Numbered from the stretch's first letter, positions 31,455-40,853 are shown. The stretch is DNA of 64,000 nt from Kluyvera cryocrescens NBRC 102467 (GCF_001571285.1 NZ_BCTM01000009.1:124001-188000); one strand, 5' to 3'. Made by a program: numbers and translations. Notes: a model not told the origin generated them from the letters alone.

Positions 31455-32759
31455 ATGGATGAAGTGAAAATGAACCCGCTGTGGGACGTGCTGATTCAGG
31501 CGGTAAAACAGAACGTCAAGCCCGCGATGGGGTGTACCGAGCCGGTGTCGCTGGCTTTAGCCAGCGCCATCGCCGCCTCTCACCTGGCTGGTCGCGTCAT
31601 CCGTGTTGACGCTAAAGTTTCACCCAATCTGATGAAAAACGGTATGGGTGTCACCGTGCCGGGCACCGGGATGGTGGGGCTCCCCATCGCCGCCGCCGTG
31701 GGGGCGCTAGGCGGCGATCCTCATGCGGGACTGGAAGTACTGAAAAGCGCATCGGTGGATGCCATTGCCGCAGGCAAGCTGCTGCTCGCCAGCGGCAAGG
31801 TCTCGGTGACGATTCAGGAACCGTGTGACGAAGTGCTGTACGCCAGCGCGACCGTTTACACCGTCGATGAGTCAGCCACCGTCACCATTGCGGGCGGCCA
31901 TACGCGGGTTGTGCGGATCGTTAAAAATAACGTCGTGCTGCTGGATGCCGGCGGCTGTGCGGGTTCGGGGGAGGAGTCAGCGGTATCGCTGGAGAACGTC
32001 ACGCTGGCGCAGGTGGTGGAATTTGCCGAACAGGTACCATTTGAACGCATCAGTTTTATTCTTGATGCGGCCCTGCTTAACGATGCGCTTTCTCATGAGG
32101 GGCTGCGCGCGCCATACGGCTTGCATATTGGCGCGACCTTACAGCGCCAGCGCGAACGGGGGCTGCTGGCAAAAGATCTGCTGAGCGATATTATCATCCG
32201 CACCTCGGCGGCTTCTGATGCGCGCATGGGCGGAGCCTGTTTGCCAGCGATGAGCAATTCCGGTTCGGGGAACCAGGGGATTGCCGCCACCATGCCAGTG
32301 GTGGTGGTGGCTGAGCATCTGGGGTGTTCACAGGAGAAAATGGCGCGTGGGTTGATTCTGTCGCATTTGACGGCTATCTACATTCACCATCAGCTACCGA
32401 TGCTCTCCGCATTGTGCGCCGCAACGACCGCCTCAATGGGGGCGGCGGCGGGTATCTGCTGGTTGATTGACGGTAGCTACCGCACGATTTCCATGGCCAT
32501 CAGCAGCATGATTGGCGATGTCAGCGGCATGATTTGCGATGGCGCGTCCAATAGTTGCGCGATGAAGGTCTCTACCAGCGTATCGTCGGCGTGGAAAGCG
32601 GTGCTGATGGCGCTGGATGAAACGTCGGTGACCGGCAACGAAGGCATTGTGGCAAACGATGTGGAACAGTCGATAAGCAATCTCTGCGCGCTGGCCTGCC
32701 ATTCTATGCAGCAGACCGATAAGCAGGTGATTGAAATCATGGCGAGTAAAATCGCCTAA
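31455..32759 (+). CDS. cyuA: CyuA (YhaM), L-cysteine desulfidase
   Basis: ATG at 31455 gives 434 residues with GGTGG upstream; an in-frame TTG at 31443 is less likely. Motifs shared with E. coli CyuA/YhaM include [56 protein letters not shown] and [14 protein letters not shown]. The cysteines are expected to hold an Fe-S cluster related to that of serine dehydratase. It degrades cysteine to pyruvate, ammonia and sulfide, anaerobically. Confidence 0.93.
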   Translation: MDEVKMNPLWDVLIQAVKQNVKPAMGCTEPVSLALASAIAASHLAGRVIRVDAKVSPNLMKNGMGVTVPGTGMVGLPIAAAVGALGGDPHAGLEVLKSASVDAIAAGKLLLASGKVSVTIQEPCDEVLYASATVYTVDESATVTIAGGHTRVVRIVKNNVVLLDAGGCAGSGEESAVSLENVTLAQVVEFAEQVPFERISFILDAALLNDALSHEGLRAPYGLHIGATLQRQRERGLLAKDLLSDIIIRTSAASDARMGGACLPAMSNSGSGNQGIAATMPVVVVAEHLGCSQEKMARGLILSHLTAIYIHHQLPMLSALCAATTASMGAAAGICWLIDGSYRTISMAISSMIGDVSGMICDGASNSCAMKVSTSVSSAWKAVLMALDETSVTGNEGIVANDVEQSISNLCALACHSMQQTDKQVIEIMASKIA

Positions 32760-32764
32760 TGGAG

Positions 32765-32792
32765 CGCCCCGGTTGCCGGCCGGGGCCGTTCT
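32765..32792. terminator. Terminator between cyuA and yhaL
   Basis: GCCCCGG and CCGGGGC arms with a short loop, then CGTTCTTT. The hairpin lies between convergent cyuA (+) and yhaL (-). Confidence 0.7.
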
Positions 32793-32957
32793 TTATACCG
32801 TCTCGGCTTCTTCCGCCAGGCGATCTTGCGCTTGGGCAACGATGGCTTCCAGCTCGCTAAGCATCTCTTCAAAACCAAACGCGGTTGGTGCGTCAACCGA
32901 TGGCGTTGGTTTTACAACCTCGATGACGTGCTGTTGTTTCTTGTTTCTCTTACTCAT
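32793..32957 (-). CDS. yhaL: YhaL, small uncharacterised protein
   Basis: A 54-codon frame on the minus strand from ATG at 32957 to TAA at 32793-32795. It starts MSKRNKKQQHV, has a variable Pro-containing middle, and ends GFEEMLSELEAIVAQAQDRL then an acidic tail. E. coli YhaL is also 54 residues with the same basic start and the core EEMLSELEAIVA. The C-terminal half should be one amphipathic helix. Function is unknown. It follows yhaK in the same direction, 22 bp after the yhaK stop, with GGAGCAGTAC as ribosome site. Confidence 0.88.
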   Translation of the reverse strand: MSKRNKKQQHVIEVVKPTPSVDAPTAFGFEEMLSELEAIVAQAQDRLAEEAETV

Positions 32958-32979
32958 TTTGTACTGCTCCCTGCTGAGG

Positions 32980-33681
32980 CTATACCGGTAAATCTATCAG
33001 TAAAGCGCGCAGTGGGGTATCAGCCACCAGGGTGATATTGCTTTCATCGCGTATGAACGCCCCGTCACCGCAGGTGAGAGCCTGCTTTTCGGCGTCATGG
33101 GCAACCGCGTGCACCGTACCGTGAATCGACTGCAGATAAGCGCGCGGCCCATGTAGCTGCAGGCTCACCTGTTCACCTTTATCCAATTCGATTTGATGCA
33201 GCCAGACCTGCTGGCGCAACTGCAGGCTGCCTTCGCTGCCGTCCGGAGACGCCAGCAATTGATGCGCGCTGTTATGCAGCTTAATTTTCTGCACGCGAGA
33301 GTTCTCACGTTCTGGGCAGGCATCCAGCCAGATTTGGATCCGGGTTAACGACTTCTCTTTGCTGAGGTTATGTTCGCTATAGCTGACGCCGGGTTGTGTG
33401 GCGATCAGCAGGGCTTCACCGGCCTTGGCCTTAACGTGATGGCCTTCGTTATCGCGATACTCCGCTTCACCTTCCAGAATCAGGTTAAGGATATCCACTT
33501 TCGGGTAGGTCCGCGGCTGGAAGGCGGCGCCGGGCGCGAGCACTTCTTGATTCAGCACGCGCAGAGAGGCGTAACCCAGCAGTTTCGGATCAAAATAATG
33601 CCCAAAAGAGAAGGTATAGCGGGCCTGCAGCCAACCAAAGTCGGCCTGTCCGCACTGTTTTGCTGTTCTTGTGGTAATCAT
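32980..33681 (-). CDS. yhaK: YhaK, pirin-like bicupin
   Basis: A 233-residue protein, same length as E. coli YhaK, a redox-sensitive bicupin. The N-terminal cupin carries FSFGHYFDPKLLGYASLRVLN, PRTYPKVDILNLILEGEAEYRD and a GEALLIATQPGVSYSEHN strand. Its substrate is unknown. It is divergent from yhaJ, whose product activates it in E. coli, and precedes yhaL. Confidence 0.95.
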   Translation of the reverse strand: MITTRTAKQCGQADFGWLQARYTFSFGHYFDPKLLGYASLRVLNQEVLAPGAAFQPRTYPKVDILNLILEGEAEYRDNEGHHVKAKAGEALLIATQPGVSYSEHNLSKEKSLTRIQIWLDACPERENSRVQKIKLHNSAHQLLASPDGSEGSLQLRQQVWLHQIELDKGEQVSLQLHGPRAYLQSIHGTVHAVAHDAEKQALTCGDGAFIRDESNITLVADTPLRALLIDLPV

Positions 33682-33785
33682 CTTCTTGACCCTCCTTTAC
33701 ACTAAATCAATGGTAAAGGTATGGACGCTGCATTGTTAGCCAGATATTCTGCCCGGTATGTTCAAATTTCCTGAATGAGAACGCC

Positions 33786-34682
33786 ATGGCTAAAGAGAGA
33801 GCACTGACGCTGGAAGCACTACGAGTAATGGACGCCATCGATAGGCGCGGCAGTTTTGCCGCGGCGGCCGATGAGCTAGGCCGTGTGCCTTCGGCATTGA
33901 GCTACACCATGCAAAAGCTGGAAGAAGAGCTGGACGTGGTGTTATTTGACCGCTCAGGTCATCGAACAAAATTCACCAACGTTGGGCGTATGCTGCTGGA
34001 GCGTGGGCGAGTGCTGCTGGAAGCGGCGGATAAGCTGACGACCGATGCTGAAGCCCTTGCGCGCGGCTGGGAAACGCACCTGACCATTGTGGCTGAAGCG
34101 TTAATCCCAACCTCAACGCTATTCCCGTTGGTCGAGAAGCTGGCGGCCAAGTCCAACACTCAGCTATCAATTATTACCGAAGTGTTGGCGGGAGCCTGGG
34201 AGCGTTTGGAACAGGGGCGTGCGGACATTGTGATTGCGCCGGACATGCATTTCCGTTCATCCACGGAGATCAACTCGCGCAAGCTTTACTCGGTGATGAA
34301 CGTGTATGTTGCCGCACCGGATCATCCTATTCACCAGGAAGCAGAACCACTGTCAGAAGTGACGCGGGTGAAGTATCGCGGCGTAGCGATTGCCGATACC
34401 GCGCGTGAACGCCCGGTGCTGACGGTGCAGCTGTTGGATAAACAGCCGCGACTGACGGTCACGTCGATGGAAGAAAAACGTCAGGCGCTGTTGGCTGGGC
34501 TTGGGGTTGCTACCATGCCGTACCCGCTGGTGGAGGACGATATTGCGCAGGGGCGCCTGCGGGTTGTCAGCCCGGAGTATACGAATGAAATCGATATCAT
34601 CATGGCCTGGCGACGCGATAGCATGGGCGAAGCCAAGTCCTGGTGCCTGCGCGAAATTCAGAAGCTGCTGACCACCAGATAG
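33786..34682 (+). CDS. yhaJ: YhaJ, LysR-family regulator
   Basis: A 298-residue LysR protein: N-terminal HTH LRVMDAIDRRGSFAAAADEL then VPSALSYTMQKLEEELDVVLF, and a C-terminal effector domain. Very similar to E. coli YhaJ, which regulates yhaK and dlsT and responds to nitroaromatic breakdown products. Divergent from yhaK over a 104-bp gap. Confidence 0.95.
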   Translation: MAKERALTLEALRVMDAIDRRGSFAAAADELGRVPSALSYTMQKLEEELDVVLFDRSGHRTKFTNVGRMLLERGRVLLEAADKLTTDAEALARGWETHLTIVAEALIPTSTLFPLVEKLAAKSNTQLSIITEVLAGAWERLEQGRADIVIAPDMHFRSSTEINSRKLYSVMNVYVAAPDHPIHQEAEPLSEVTRVKYRGVAIADTARERPVLTVQLLDKQPRLTVTSMEEKRQALLAGLGVATMPYPLVEDDIAQGRLRVVSPEYTNEIDIIMAWRRDSMGEAKSWCLREIQKLLTTR

Positions 34683-34776
34683 TTGCCGGTTATCCGGGCG
34701 AGAGTAGGCGTTTCAAGGGATGTCCCGGAGCGGGTGCGGTGGCACCTCGTCCGGGCGTCCTGATTGGGCAATTCCC

Positions 34777-35142
34777 TTAGGAAATGCGTTTAGGGTCTGG
34801 GCCAAAGCGGTTATCGCCCGGCGTCCCGTTCTGGCAGTTGAAGATAATAATGACTATCCAGCCAACGATCGGGATCAGCAGTAGCAGTAGCCACCATGCT
34901 GAACGGTCAGTGTCGTGCAGACGACGGAACTGTACCGCCCACCAGGGCAGAAAGATCAAAATGCCGTAAATTGTAGTGAGGATCCCCTCACCACCGGCAC
35001 GCTGCCAGCCAAGCATTTTGTCGACCACGCTTAAGACGGCCGTCAAAATCACGTTCACCAGAATGAACATCCAATACTCTTTGCGGCGGGCGCGACCGCC
35101 AAATCCAATATAGTTACGTATAACGTTGAGATACCAATCCAT
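34777..35142 (-). CDS. yhaH: YhaH, DUF805 inner-membrane protein
   Basis: From ATG at 35142 (MDWYLNVIRNYIGFGGRARRKEYW) the protein is 121 residues, as in E. coli YhaH. Upstream in-frame ATGs lie over or next to the ribosome site AGAGG. It has DUF805 features: YIGFGGRARRKEYWMF, four hydrophobic segments, the RRLHDTDRSAWW loop, and a hydrophilic NGTPGDNRFGPDP tail. Function is unknown. It resembles YhaH more than its paralogue YhaI; no yhaI is present next to it. Confidence 0.93.
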   Translation of the reverse strand: MDWYLNVIRNYIGFGGRARRKEYWMFILVNVILTAVLSVVDKMLGWQRAGGEGILTTIYGILIFLPWWAVQFRRLHDTDRSAWWLLLLLIPIVGWIVIIIFNCQNGTPGDNRFGPDPKRIS

Positions 35143-35241
35143 TTTCATGCCTCTATTGATCATTAATCACTTGTTTTTAAAGCGATCAAGGTAAGGATAG
35201 TCGCGAATGAAAAGGGGGTAAATATTGACGGGAAATAAATT

Positions 35242-35264
35242 AGGGCATCGATTAACGATGCCCT
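35242..35264 (-). terminator. Hairpin after yqjG
   Basis: AGGGCATCG and CGATGCCCT are perfect arms around ATTAA, 7 bp downstream of yqjG on the minus strand. They are followed by the weakly T-rich AATTTATTT. Likely terminator. Confidence 0.6.
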
Positions 35265-35270
35265 TTGCGC

Positions 35271-36257
35271 TTAGCGGAAGCGTTCGTCGCGTCCATGCGG
35301 TTCATCGAGGTCCTGCCACGGCCCAATGGAGATAATACCCGTCGGGTTGATGGTTTTGTGGCTACGGAAATAGTGGGTGCGGATATGGTCAAAGTTGACG
35401 GTCTCCGCAATGCCCGGCATTTGGTAGATATCGCGCAGGAAGCCATGCAGGTTCAGATAGTCGCTGATGCGGTGTTTGTCGCACTTAAAGTGGGTGACAT
35501 AGACCGGATCGAAGCGGATAAGCGTCGTCCACAGGCGGATGTCGGCTTCTGTCAACTGATTACCGGTAAGGTAGCGATGCTGGCCGAGGATTTTTTCCAG
35601 ACGTTCCAGCGAGCTGAAGACTTTCTCTACCGCTTCATCATAGGCCGCCTGGCTGGTGGCAAAACCGGCTTTGTACACACCGTTGTTGACGGTGTCGTAG
35701 ATCCAGCCGTTTAGCTCATCGATTTGTTCGCGCAGCGCGGGCGGATAGTAGTCACCCGCTTTGGCGCCCAGCGCATCAAAGGCGGTGTTGAACATGCGGA
35801 TAATTTCCGCCGACTCGTTGCTAACGATAGTCTGATTCTTTTTATCCCACAGTACCGGCACCGTCACGCGGCCAGAATAGCCGGGATCGGCGTGCTGATA
35901 GAGCTGATACAGGAACTGGTGCTGATAGAGCGCATCGCCCGTTGCGGCTGGGAAATCCGCGTCAAAGGTCCAACCGTTTTCCAGCATCAGCGGATTAACG
36001 ACGGAAACGGAAATAAAGGGTTCCAGTCCTTTCAACGCCCTAAGCATTAGCGTGCGATGCGCCCAAGGACAGGCGAGGGAAACATACAGGTGATAACGAT
36101 CTTTTTCTGCGATAAAGCCCGCGTTGCCGCTTGGGCCAGCTTCGCCGTCGGCGGTCAGCCAGTTACGAAAAGCGGAGACTGAACGCTGGAAACGTCCACC
36201 GGTGGATTTGGTGTCATACCAGACGTCTTGCCAGACGCCGTCGATTAATTGTCCCAT
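35271..36257 (-). CDS. yqjG: YqjG, glutathionyl-hydroquinone reductase
   Basis: A 328-residue member of the xi-class glutathione transferases. The catalytic Cys63 is in SLACPWAHRTL; the GST C-terminal helical domain follows, with RFDPVYVTHFKC and FLRDIYQMPGI. It reduces glutathionyl-hydroquinones, releasing hydroquinone. It is preceded by a good ribosome site and lies downstream of yqjF, separated by a terminator. Confidence 0.96.
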   Translation of the reverse strand: MGQLIDGVWQDVWYDTKSTGGRFQRSVSAFRNWLTADGEAGPSGNAGFIAEKDRYHLYVSLACPWAHRTLMLRALKGLEPFISVSVVNPLMLENGWTFDADFPAATGDALYQHQFLYQLYQHADPGYSGRVTVPVLWDKKNQTIVSNESAEIIRMFNTAFDALGAKAGDYYPPALREQIDELNGWIYDTVNNGVYKAGFATSQAAYDEAVEKVFSSLERLEKILGQHRYLTGNQLTEADIRLWTTLIRFDPVYVTHFKCDKHRISDYLNLHGFLRDIYQMPGIAETVNFDHIRTHYFRSHKTINPTGIISIGPWQDLDEPHGRDERFR

Positions 36258-36314
36258 GATGTTCTCCTTTTAATACTCAACGTGCTCGCGTTAGCTCGCC
36301 GGAGTATAGATAGC

Positions 36315-36342
36315 AAAAGCGAGGAGATGTCTCCTCGCTTTT
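36315..36342 (-). terminator. yqjF terminator
   Basis: AAAAGCGAGGAG and CTCCTCGCTTTT are perfect 12-bp arms around ATGT, 22 bp after the yqjF stop, and end in T-runs on the minus strand. Confidence 0.9.
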
Positions 36343-36363
36343 ATTTCATTCAGTATAGTGCGC

Positions 36364-36756
36364 TTACCACTTTTTATTCAGTACACGGTCGATACTGAAT
36401 GCGCCTGGACCGGTGATACCCAGCAGCAGGTAGCCGCCAGCGATGGTCAGGTTTTTCATGAACATCAGAGAGTTCATGCCTTCAGCAAAGTTGCTGTGGA
36501 AGATGAACGCGGTCAGCAGGGTGAAGCCTGCGGTGAACAGCGCGGTAGTACGGGTCAGGAAACCAAACAGAATTGCCAGACCGCCGCCGAACTCAAGCAG
36601 GATGGTCAGTGGCAGCAGGAACCCTGGGACGCCCATCGCTTCCATATACTGCTGCGTACCCGCATACCCGGTAATTTTGCCCCAGCCCGCTGTGATAAAC
36701 AGAATAGGCATCAGAATACGAGCAACCAGGAAACCAACATCTTCTAATTTTTTCAT
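36364..36756 (-). CDS. yqjF: YqjF, DoxX-family membrane protein
   Basis: From ATG at 36756 (MKKLEDVGFLVARILMPILF) the protein is 130 residues, as in E. coli, with GGAGAGAAAG upstream; the longer frame adds an unconserved extension. Four membrane segments of the DoxX/quinol-oxidase-like family: FITAGWGKITGYAGTQQYME, LLEFGGGLAILFG and FMKNLTIAGGYLLL. Function is unproven; a role with quinones is a family guess and would fit neighbouring yqjG. Confidence 0.93.
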   Translation of the reverse strand: MKKLEDVGFLVARILMPILFITAGWGKITGYAGTQQYMEAMGVPGFLLPLTILLEFGGGLAILFGFLTRTTALFTAGFTLLTAFIFHSNFAEGMNSLMFMKNLTIAGGYLLLGITGPGAFSIDRVLNKKW

Positions 36757-37086
36757 CTTTCTCTCCAGAGAACCTTGCGGGTAGTTAAACCATATTATTG
36801 AGCGTTTACACGTCGATAGCGTGTATCTGCTGTCGATGGAGAGAAATATAACCGCGGCGTTCGGCAATTGTTAGCAAGGAAAACTGTTGAACTTCTTCAA
36901 AGAATCTGAGCAACGATGTATGGCAGTGCGCAACGATATCCGGTAAAGACCCAGTTTACGCAGGTCAACAGGACGGGGGGAGTGGTGTACCGTGTGAATG
37001 GTTGAGACGAGCAATGACCGGCAGTGCCTGGCAAGAAGAGGGTGTGGATCTCGTTGCTCAGGTAGCCGGTTTATCGATGAGAATGC
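36757..37086 (-). other. Intergenic region without a recognised gene
   Basis: This 330-bp stretch lies between yqjF and yqjK, both on the minus strand. The part nearest yqjF (36757-36860) probably holds its promoter. No conserved frame or clear hairpin was recognised in 36870-37086. Confidence 0.5.
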
Positions 37087-37368
37087 TTAACGCAGCAGGT
37101 TTTTGGCCATGCGCCAGGTACTCCAGATACCCAGCCCGCGACGAGCCCAGCGCACCAGAAAACGCGGATGGCGCAGCGAAACGACGGCCATTGCGCTACT
37201 GGCGACAATCGCCCATGAGCGTAAACTCACGAGCTTGCTCCAGCCGCGGTCGTAGACGCCGGTCGCCTCCAGCCAGTCGCGACGGGTGGCGATCAGATCC
37301 AGGCGCTGCTGCTGTATTTCTCGCAGCAGAATCGCCTTGCGTTCGTCACGCGACTGTCGTGGGCTCAT
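37087..37368 (-). CDS. yqjK: YqjK, small membrane-associated protein
   Basis: A 93-residue protein similar to E. coli YqjK: KAILLREIQQQRLDLIATRR, then LVSLRSWAIVASSAMAVVSL (one membrane segment) and RHPRFLVRWARRGLGIWSTW. Function is unknown. Its start overlaps the yqjE stop (ATGA), and it is the last gene of yqjCDEK. Confidence 0.93.
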   Translation of the reverse strand: MSPRQSRDERKAILLREIQQQRLDLIATRRDWLEATGVYDRGWSKLVSLRSWAIVASSAMAVVSLRHPRFLVRWARRGLGIWSTWRMAKNLLR

Positions 37369-37763
37369 GGCTTATCGTCCTCAAGCAGGGCGCGATCGTT
37401 TGCCAGTTCATGGCGCGTATGGCGCAATAGCGTGGAACGGCGGGCTCTGCGGATTGTCCAGATACCGCCAATCAGCGCCAGCAGCAGCAGCGTGCCGGTG
37501 GTGGCCATCATGACGTGTAAACGATACTGAGGATCGACCGCCCAGATGACCAACACCAACAGGCTCATCAGGCCAAATGCGGTAAACAGCAGGGTTAGCC
37601 CCGCCATTAACAGCAGCTGGATGAGATTGGCTTTCTCCTCTTCCAGCTCCACGACCGCTAAACGCAGCCGTGTTTCGACCATCTGCACCGCAAGGGTGAC
37701 GATACGCTGACCAATGCCGAGGATGTTTTTTCCCGGGCCTTGTGGGTGGTGAGAATCGCTCAT
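37365..37763 (-). CDS. yqjE: YqjE, phage-holin-family-like inner-membrane protein
   Basis: From ATG at 37763 (MSDSHHPQGPGKNILGIGQR) the protein is 132 residues, as expected from E. coli YqjE (134). It has two membrane segments (LLLMAGLTLLFTAFGLMSLL and a second near residues 80-105) and a basic tail. Pfam places it in a phage-holin superfamily without proven holin function. The gene begins 2 bp after the yqjD stop and overlaps yqjK. Confidence 0.92.
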   Translation of the reverse strand: MSDSHHPQGPGKNILGIGQRIVTLAVQMVETRLRLAVVELEEEKANLIQLLLMAGLTLLFTAFGLMSLLVLVIWAVDPQYRLHVMMATTGTLLLLALIGGIWTIRRARRSTLLRHTRHELANDRALLEDDKP

Positions 37764-37765
37764 GC

Positions 37766-38071
37766 TTAACGGCGGGTCAGCAGAACGCCCAGCACCAGGC
37801 CTACAGCCGCGCCGATACCAACGCCGGTCCAAGGGTTTTCACGCACATAGCCATCGGCTTTTGCGGCGGCTTCACGGGTCTGTTTCGCCAGCGCGTCGCT
37901 GGTTTCGCCCAAGCGGTCACGGCTCTCTTTCAGCGCGCTTTCCGCTTTGCTACGCAGCTTGCTTAACTCTTCCTTGGATTTATCGGTGGAAGTATTCAGG
38001 ACTTCTTCCAGGGTATCGGACAGGGCTTTGAGCTCTGCACGTAACTGTTCTGATGTCGAATCTTTAGCCAT
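37766..38071 (-). CDS. yqjD: YqjD, ribosome-associated inner-membrane protein (ElaB/YgaM family)
   Basis: From ATG at 38071 the protein is 101 residues, as in E. coli, with GGAGAGATACG upstream. A helical, charged N-terminal domain (about residues 1-75) is followed by YVRENPWTGVGIGAAVGLVLGVLLTRR, a C-terminal membrane anchor. E. coli YqjD binds 30S/70S ribosomes at the membrane in stationary phase and is RpoS-dependent. Confidence 0.94.
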   Translation of the reverse strand: MAKDSTSEQLRAELKALSDTLEEVLNTSTDKSKEELSKLRSKAESALKESRDRLGETSDALAKQTREAAAKADGYVRENPWTGVGIGAAVGLVLGVLLTRR

Positions 38072-38097
38072 CGTATCTCTCCTGTAAGGGTTTTGAC

Positions 38098-38466
38098 TCA
38101 ATACGCGCGGGATTCCAGCGCGTTAAGTTCTTGCTGGGCTTCTTTGAGCTTACGCTCACGTTTAGCCACTTTGTCCGCACTACCGCTCTGTTTCGCTTCT
38201 TTCAGATCCTGCTCGCGCTCGCGAATTTCATCTTTCTGCTCAGCGATTTTTTCCTGATGATCGGCGCGAAGTTTGCTGTCAGTACAGTGAGCTTTCACTT
38301 CGCTCAGCGCTTTTTTCAGACCGTCAATGCGGTGCTGATTGTTATGCTGCTCGGCATAACCAATCTCACGCTGGATGTCCTGCTCTTTTTCCTGACACAG
38401 TGATGTTGCTGCGGCGCTCGCGCTGAGTGAAGCGAGAGTGAGCGCAAGTATGATGCGGTATTTCAT
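38098..38466 (-). CDS. yqjC: YqjC, periplasmic DUF1090 protein
   Basis: From ATG at 38466 (MKYRIILALTLASLSASAAAT) the protein is 122 residues, as in E. coli, with GGAAGG upstream. It has a Sec signal peptide ending near ASAAA, two cysteines (SLCQEKE, AHCTDSK) and a long charged, probably coiled-coil region. Function is unknown. First gene of yqjCDEK. Confidence 0.93.
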   Translation of the reverse strand: MKYRIILALTLASLSASAAATSLCQEKEQDIQREIGYAEQHNNQHRIDGLKKALSEVKAHCTDSKLRADHQEKIAEQKDEIREREQDLKEAKQSGSADKVAKRERKLKEAQQELNALESRAY

Positions 38467-38613
38467 GTATGGGCCTTCCATTGTGCGAAGTACATCTCTA
38501 TGTACTTATCCCAGTTTATGGGCATTGGCGATGCAACACCCACGACACTAAGCATAGTAAGTAAAATACAAAATCACCAAAGATAATGAAATAATTCAGA
38601 ATCCTGGAAGTTG

Positions 38614-38994
38614 CTAGCCAAATCGATGAGAGGTGTCACGAAGAAGGGACAGCCAGCTTGCCGGGTCGCCGCCTTCATCCTGCAGGGCCACGACGTAGAC
38701 ATGCGGCAGCGTGCTATCCAGCACTCGTTTAGCCGCGGCGCTTTGTTCGCTGGATTCAAACGTAATCAGTAGCGCATCATCCTGTGGGGTGATGCTTTTG
38801 AAACGAATGCCGTTGGCATCCAGATGGTGCGAGATGGAAAAACCATCGGGCATGTTGGCCTGGTTCATTGGGCGAATTGCCAGGGTGGATTCTTCGCGCT
38901 GTAGCGCGGCCCATAGCCAAACCATGATGCATAACATCAGCATCACGCTCAGGCTGAGTGCAAATCGGCGGAGCAGAATGTGGTTAGACCCCAT
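38614..38994 (-). CDS. mzrA: MzrA, modulator of EnvZ/OmpR
   Basis: A 126-residue protein with one N-terminal membrane segment (about residues 11-30) and a small periplasmic domain (MPDGFSISHHLDANGIRFKS, LLITFESSEQSAAAKRVL). Position directly after yqjA, with GAGGGTAATT as ribosome site, and size match E. coli mzrA (yqjB). MzrA links CpxR output to EnvZ/OmpR by contacting EnvZ. Confidence 0.88.
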   Translation of the reverse strand: MGSNHILLRRFALSLSVMLMLCIMVWLWAALQREESTLAIRPMNQANMPDGFSISHHLDANGIRFKSITPQDDALLITFESSEQSAAAKRVLDSTLPHVYVVALQDEGGDPASWLSLLRDTSHRFG

Positions 38995-38996
38995 AA

Positions 38997-39659
38997 TTAC
39001 CCTCGATTACCGTATTTTTTCTTCCACACCACGGCCAGTGAGCCTATTAAGCCAAACACCAACAGGACGACCGGCAGCAGCATCAGGCATGACATTAATG
39101 CGTCTTCATATTTCTGGAAGACGGGAGTTTTACCCAGCAGGAAGCCCAGCGTCGTTAGGATCAGTACCCACAGCAGCCCGCTCATCCAGTTGAAGAACTG
39201 GAAACGCGCGTTGCTCAGTCCGGACAGACCCGCAATGGTCGGCAGTAGGGTGCGGACGAAGGCAATAAAGCGCCCGACCAGTAGGGCTGAAAGTCCGTGT
39301 TTGTGGAACAGATGGTGCGCACGCTGGTGATAGTGTGCGGGAAGATGCGAGAGCCAGTTTTGGACAATTCGGGTATTGCCGAGCCATTTCCCCTGGATAT
39401 AGCTCACCCAGCAGCCGAGGCTGGCCGCGACGGTCAGAAGAATCAGGGTTTGTGGGAAGCCCATGGCGCCCTTGGCAATGAGCACGCCGACAAGCACCAG
39501 CAGGCTATCGCCTGGCAGAAACGCAGCCGGCAGCAAACCATTCTCAAGGAACAGAATCATAAACAAGACAAAATAGAGCATACCAATCATGGACGGATTT
39601 GCGAGAGTCTCGAAGTCCTGGCTCCATAAGGCATTTAAGAGTTGGGTTAGTAGTTCCAT
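38997..39659 (-). CDS. yqjA: YqjA, DedA-family membrane transporter
   Basis: A 220-residue DedA/VTT-domain protein, same length as E. coli YqjA. Signatures: [51 protein letters not shown] and [12 protein letters not shown]. DedA proteins are proton-linked and needed for envelope homeostasis and alkaline tolerance. Co-transcribed with mzrA. Confidence 0.96.
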   Translation of the reverse strand: MELLTQLLNALWSQDFETLANPSMIGMLYFVLFMILFLENGLLPAAFLPGDSLLVLVGVLIAKGAMGFPQTLILLTVAASLGCWVSYIQGKWLGNTRIVQNWLSHLPAHYHQRAHHLFHKHGLSALLVGRFIAFVRTLLPTIAGLSGLSNARFQFFNWMSGLLWVLILTTLGFLLGKTPVFQKYEDALMSCLMLLPVVLLVFGLIGSLAVVWKKKYGNRG

Positions 39660-39974
39660 TCACGATTCCTGGTACATCGATTAACGTAATGCCTGAACGC
39701 GCTGCGATATCTTCTCTGTTTTTATTTTAATAGCATCGCGGTAAATACGCGCTGAACAGTCCTTGTTTTGGGCGAAATAAAGTGCAAAACGACAAAATGC
39801 ATTCAATTGTAACAAATGGTCTGGTTTCTCGTCACAGAAATTGCAAGTTGTTGCAGATTGATTTTGCGGCTTCGCGCGGGGAGAGGCTAGGGGATTTACA
39901 AAGGCTTACCCACACTGAAAGTCGGGCAAGCCTTATCGAGATTTCAACGGTTTTTCGCAGGGCGCGAAGTGAGC
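39660..39974 (-). other. Intergenic region between exuR and yqjA
   Basis: No gene was recognised. An imperfect hairpin at 39900-39938 (AAGGCTTACCC / GGGCAAGCCTT) follows exuR on the minus strand and may be its terminator. The yqjA promoter is expected near 39670-39780. Confidence 0.5.
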
Positions 39975-40751
39975 TTATTTACCGCCGATGGTGACCGTAT
40001 CCAAGTGTACAACCGGGTTTTCCGCAAACAGGTAGCGATCGGCGTTAAATTCGAAGTCATCGCTGGTTTCATTGAACAGCATTAACTTCGTGTTTTCCAG
40101 GTGCTGCCACATCGCCAGTTTGGCCGCATGCGGATCTTTGCGAATCAGCGCTTTTAAAATTTGGTCGTGATCATCGCACCAATTATCGACGGTGCGTGCG
40201 TCGATATGGTCATGCAATTTTTTCCAGTACGGGTTGTGCACACGCTGGGTCCACATCTTTTCGACAATCGCGGCGAGTGCGGTATTTTGCGTCGCCAGCG
40301 CAACCTGCACGTGGAACTGGAGATCCCACTCGGAGTCACGGAAACATTTCTCTTTGCGCGCCTTTTCCTGGATTTCCATCAGCTTCATGATGTCTTGCTT
40401 GGTGACCTGGGTGGCGGCAAATTCGGCAATGTTGCTTTCAATCAGCTGGCGGGCCTGCAGCAGTTCAAACGGACCGTAGTTGGCGAATTCCAGATTTTCA
40501 TCCGGCGCCTGGTGGTATTTGGCCTGATTGGAAATGACATGGATGCCGGAGCCTTTACGGACTTCAACGTACCCTTCAACTTCCAGCATGATAATGGCTT
40601 CGCGGACCACCGTACGGCTAACGCTCTTTTCATCAGCAATGAAGCGCTCCGCAGGCAGTTTATCGCCCACAAGGTATACCCCTTGCTCAATGCGCTCTTT
40701 TAACTCAGCGGCAAGTTGCTGATACAAACGGCGTGCGTCGGTGATTTCCAT
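39975..40751 (-). CDS. exuR: ExuR, GntR-family repressor of hexuronate genes
   Basis: From ATG at 40751 ([20 protein letters not shown]) the protein is 258 residues, as in E. coli, with GGAGAGCAT upstream. GntR winged [24 protein letters not shown] then [20 protein letters not shown]. The FadR-type C-terminal ligand domain binds hexuronates. It represses exuT and uxaCA. Confidence 0.96.
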   Translation of the reverse strand: MEITDARRLYQQLAAELKERIEQGVYLVGDKLPAERFIADEKSVSRTVVREAIIMLEVEGYVEVRKGSGIHVISNQAKYHQAPDENLEFANYGPFELLQARQLIESNIAEFAATQVTKQDIMKLMEIQEKARKEKCFRDSEWDLQFHVQVALATQNTALAAIVEKMWTQRVHNPYWKKLHDHIDARTVDNWCDDHDQILKALIRKDPHAAKLAMWQHLENTKLMLFNETSDDFEFNADRYLFAENPVVHLDTVTIGGK

Positions 40752-40821
40752 ATGCTCTCCAGGCAGGGTACGGCAGATTAAATTTGTTATACCACTTTTA
40801 CGAGCAGCTAACCACATTTTG

Positions 40822-40853
40822 AAATGAAAAAGCCGCCTGAATCAAGGCGGCTT
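40822..40853 (-). terminator. exuT terminator
   Basis: AAGCCGCC and GGCGGCTT arms, with TTTTTC after the hairpin on the minus strand, lie 27 bp past the exuT stop. They separate exuT from exuR. Confidence 0.9.

Noticed and set aside
39782-39994. 70-codon plus-strand frame upstream of yqjA
   Set aside because: Runs into the 3' end of exuR in antisense; no homologue recognised and no good ribosome site.
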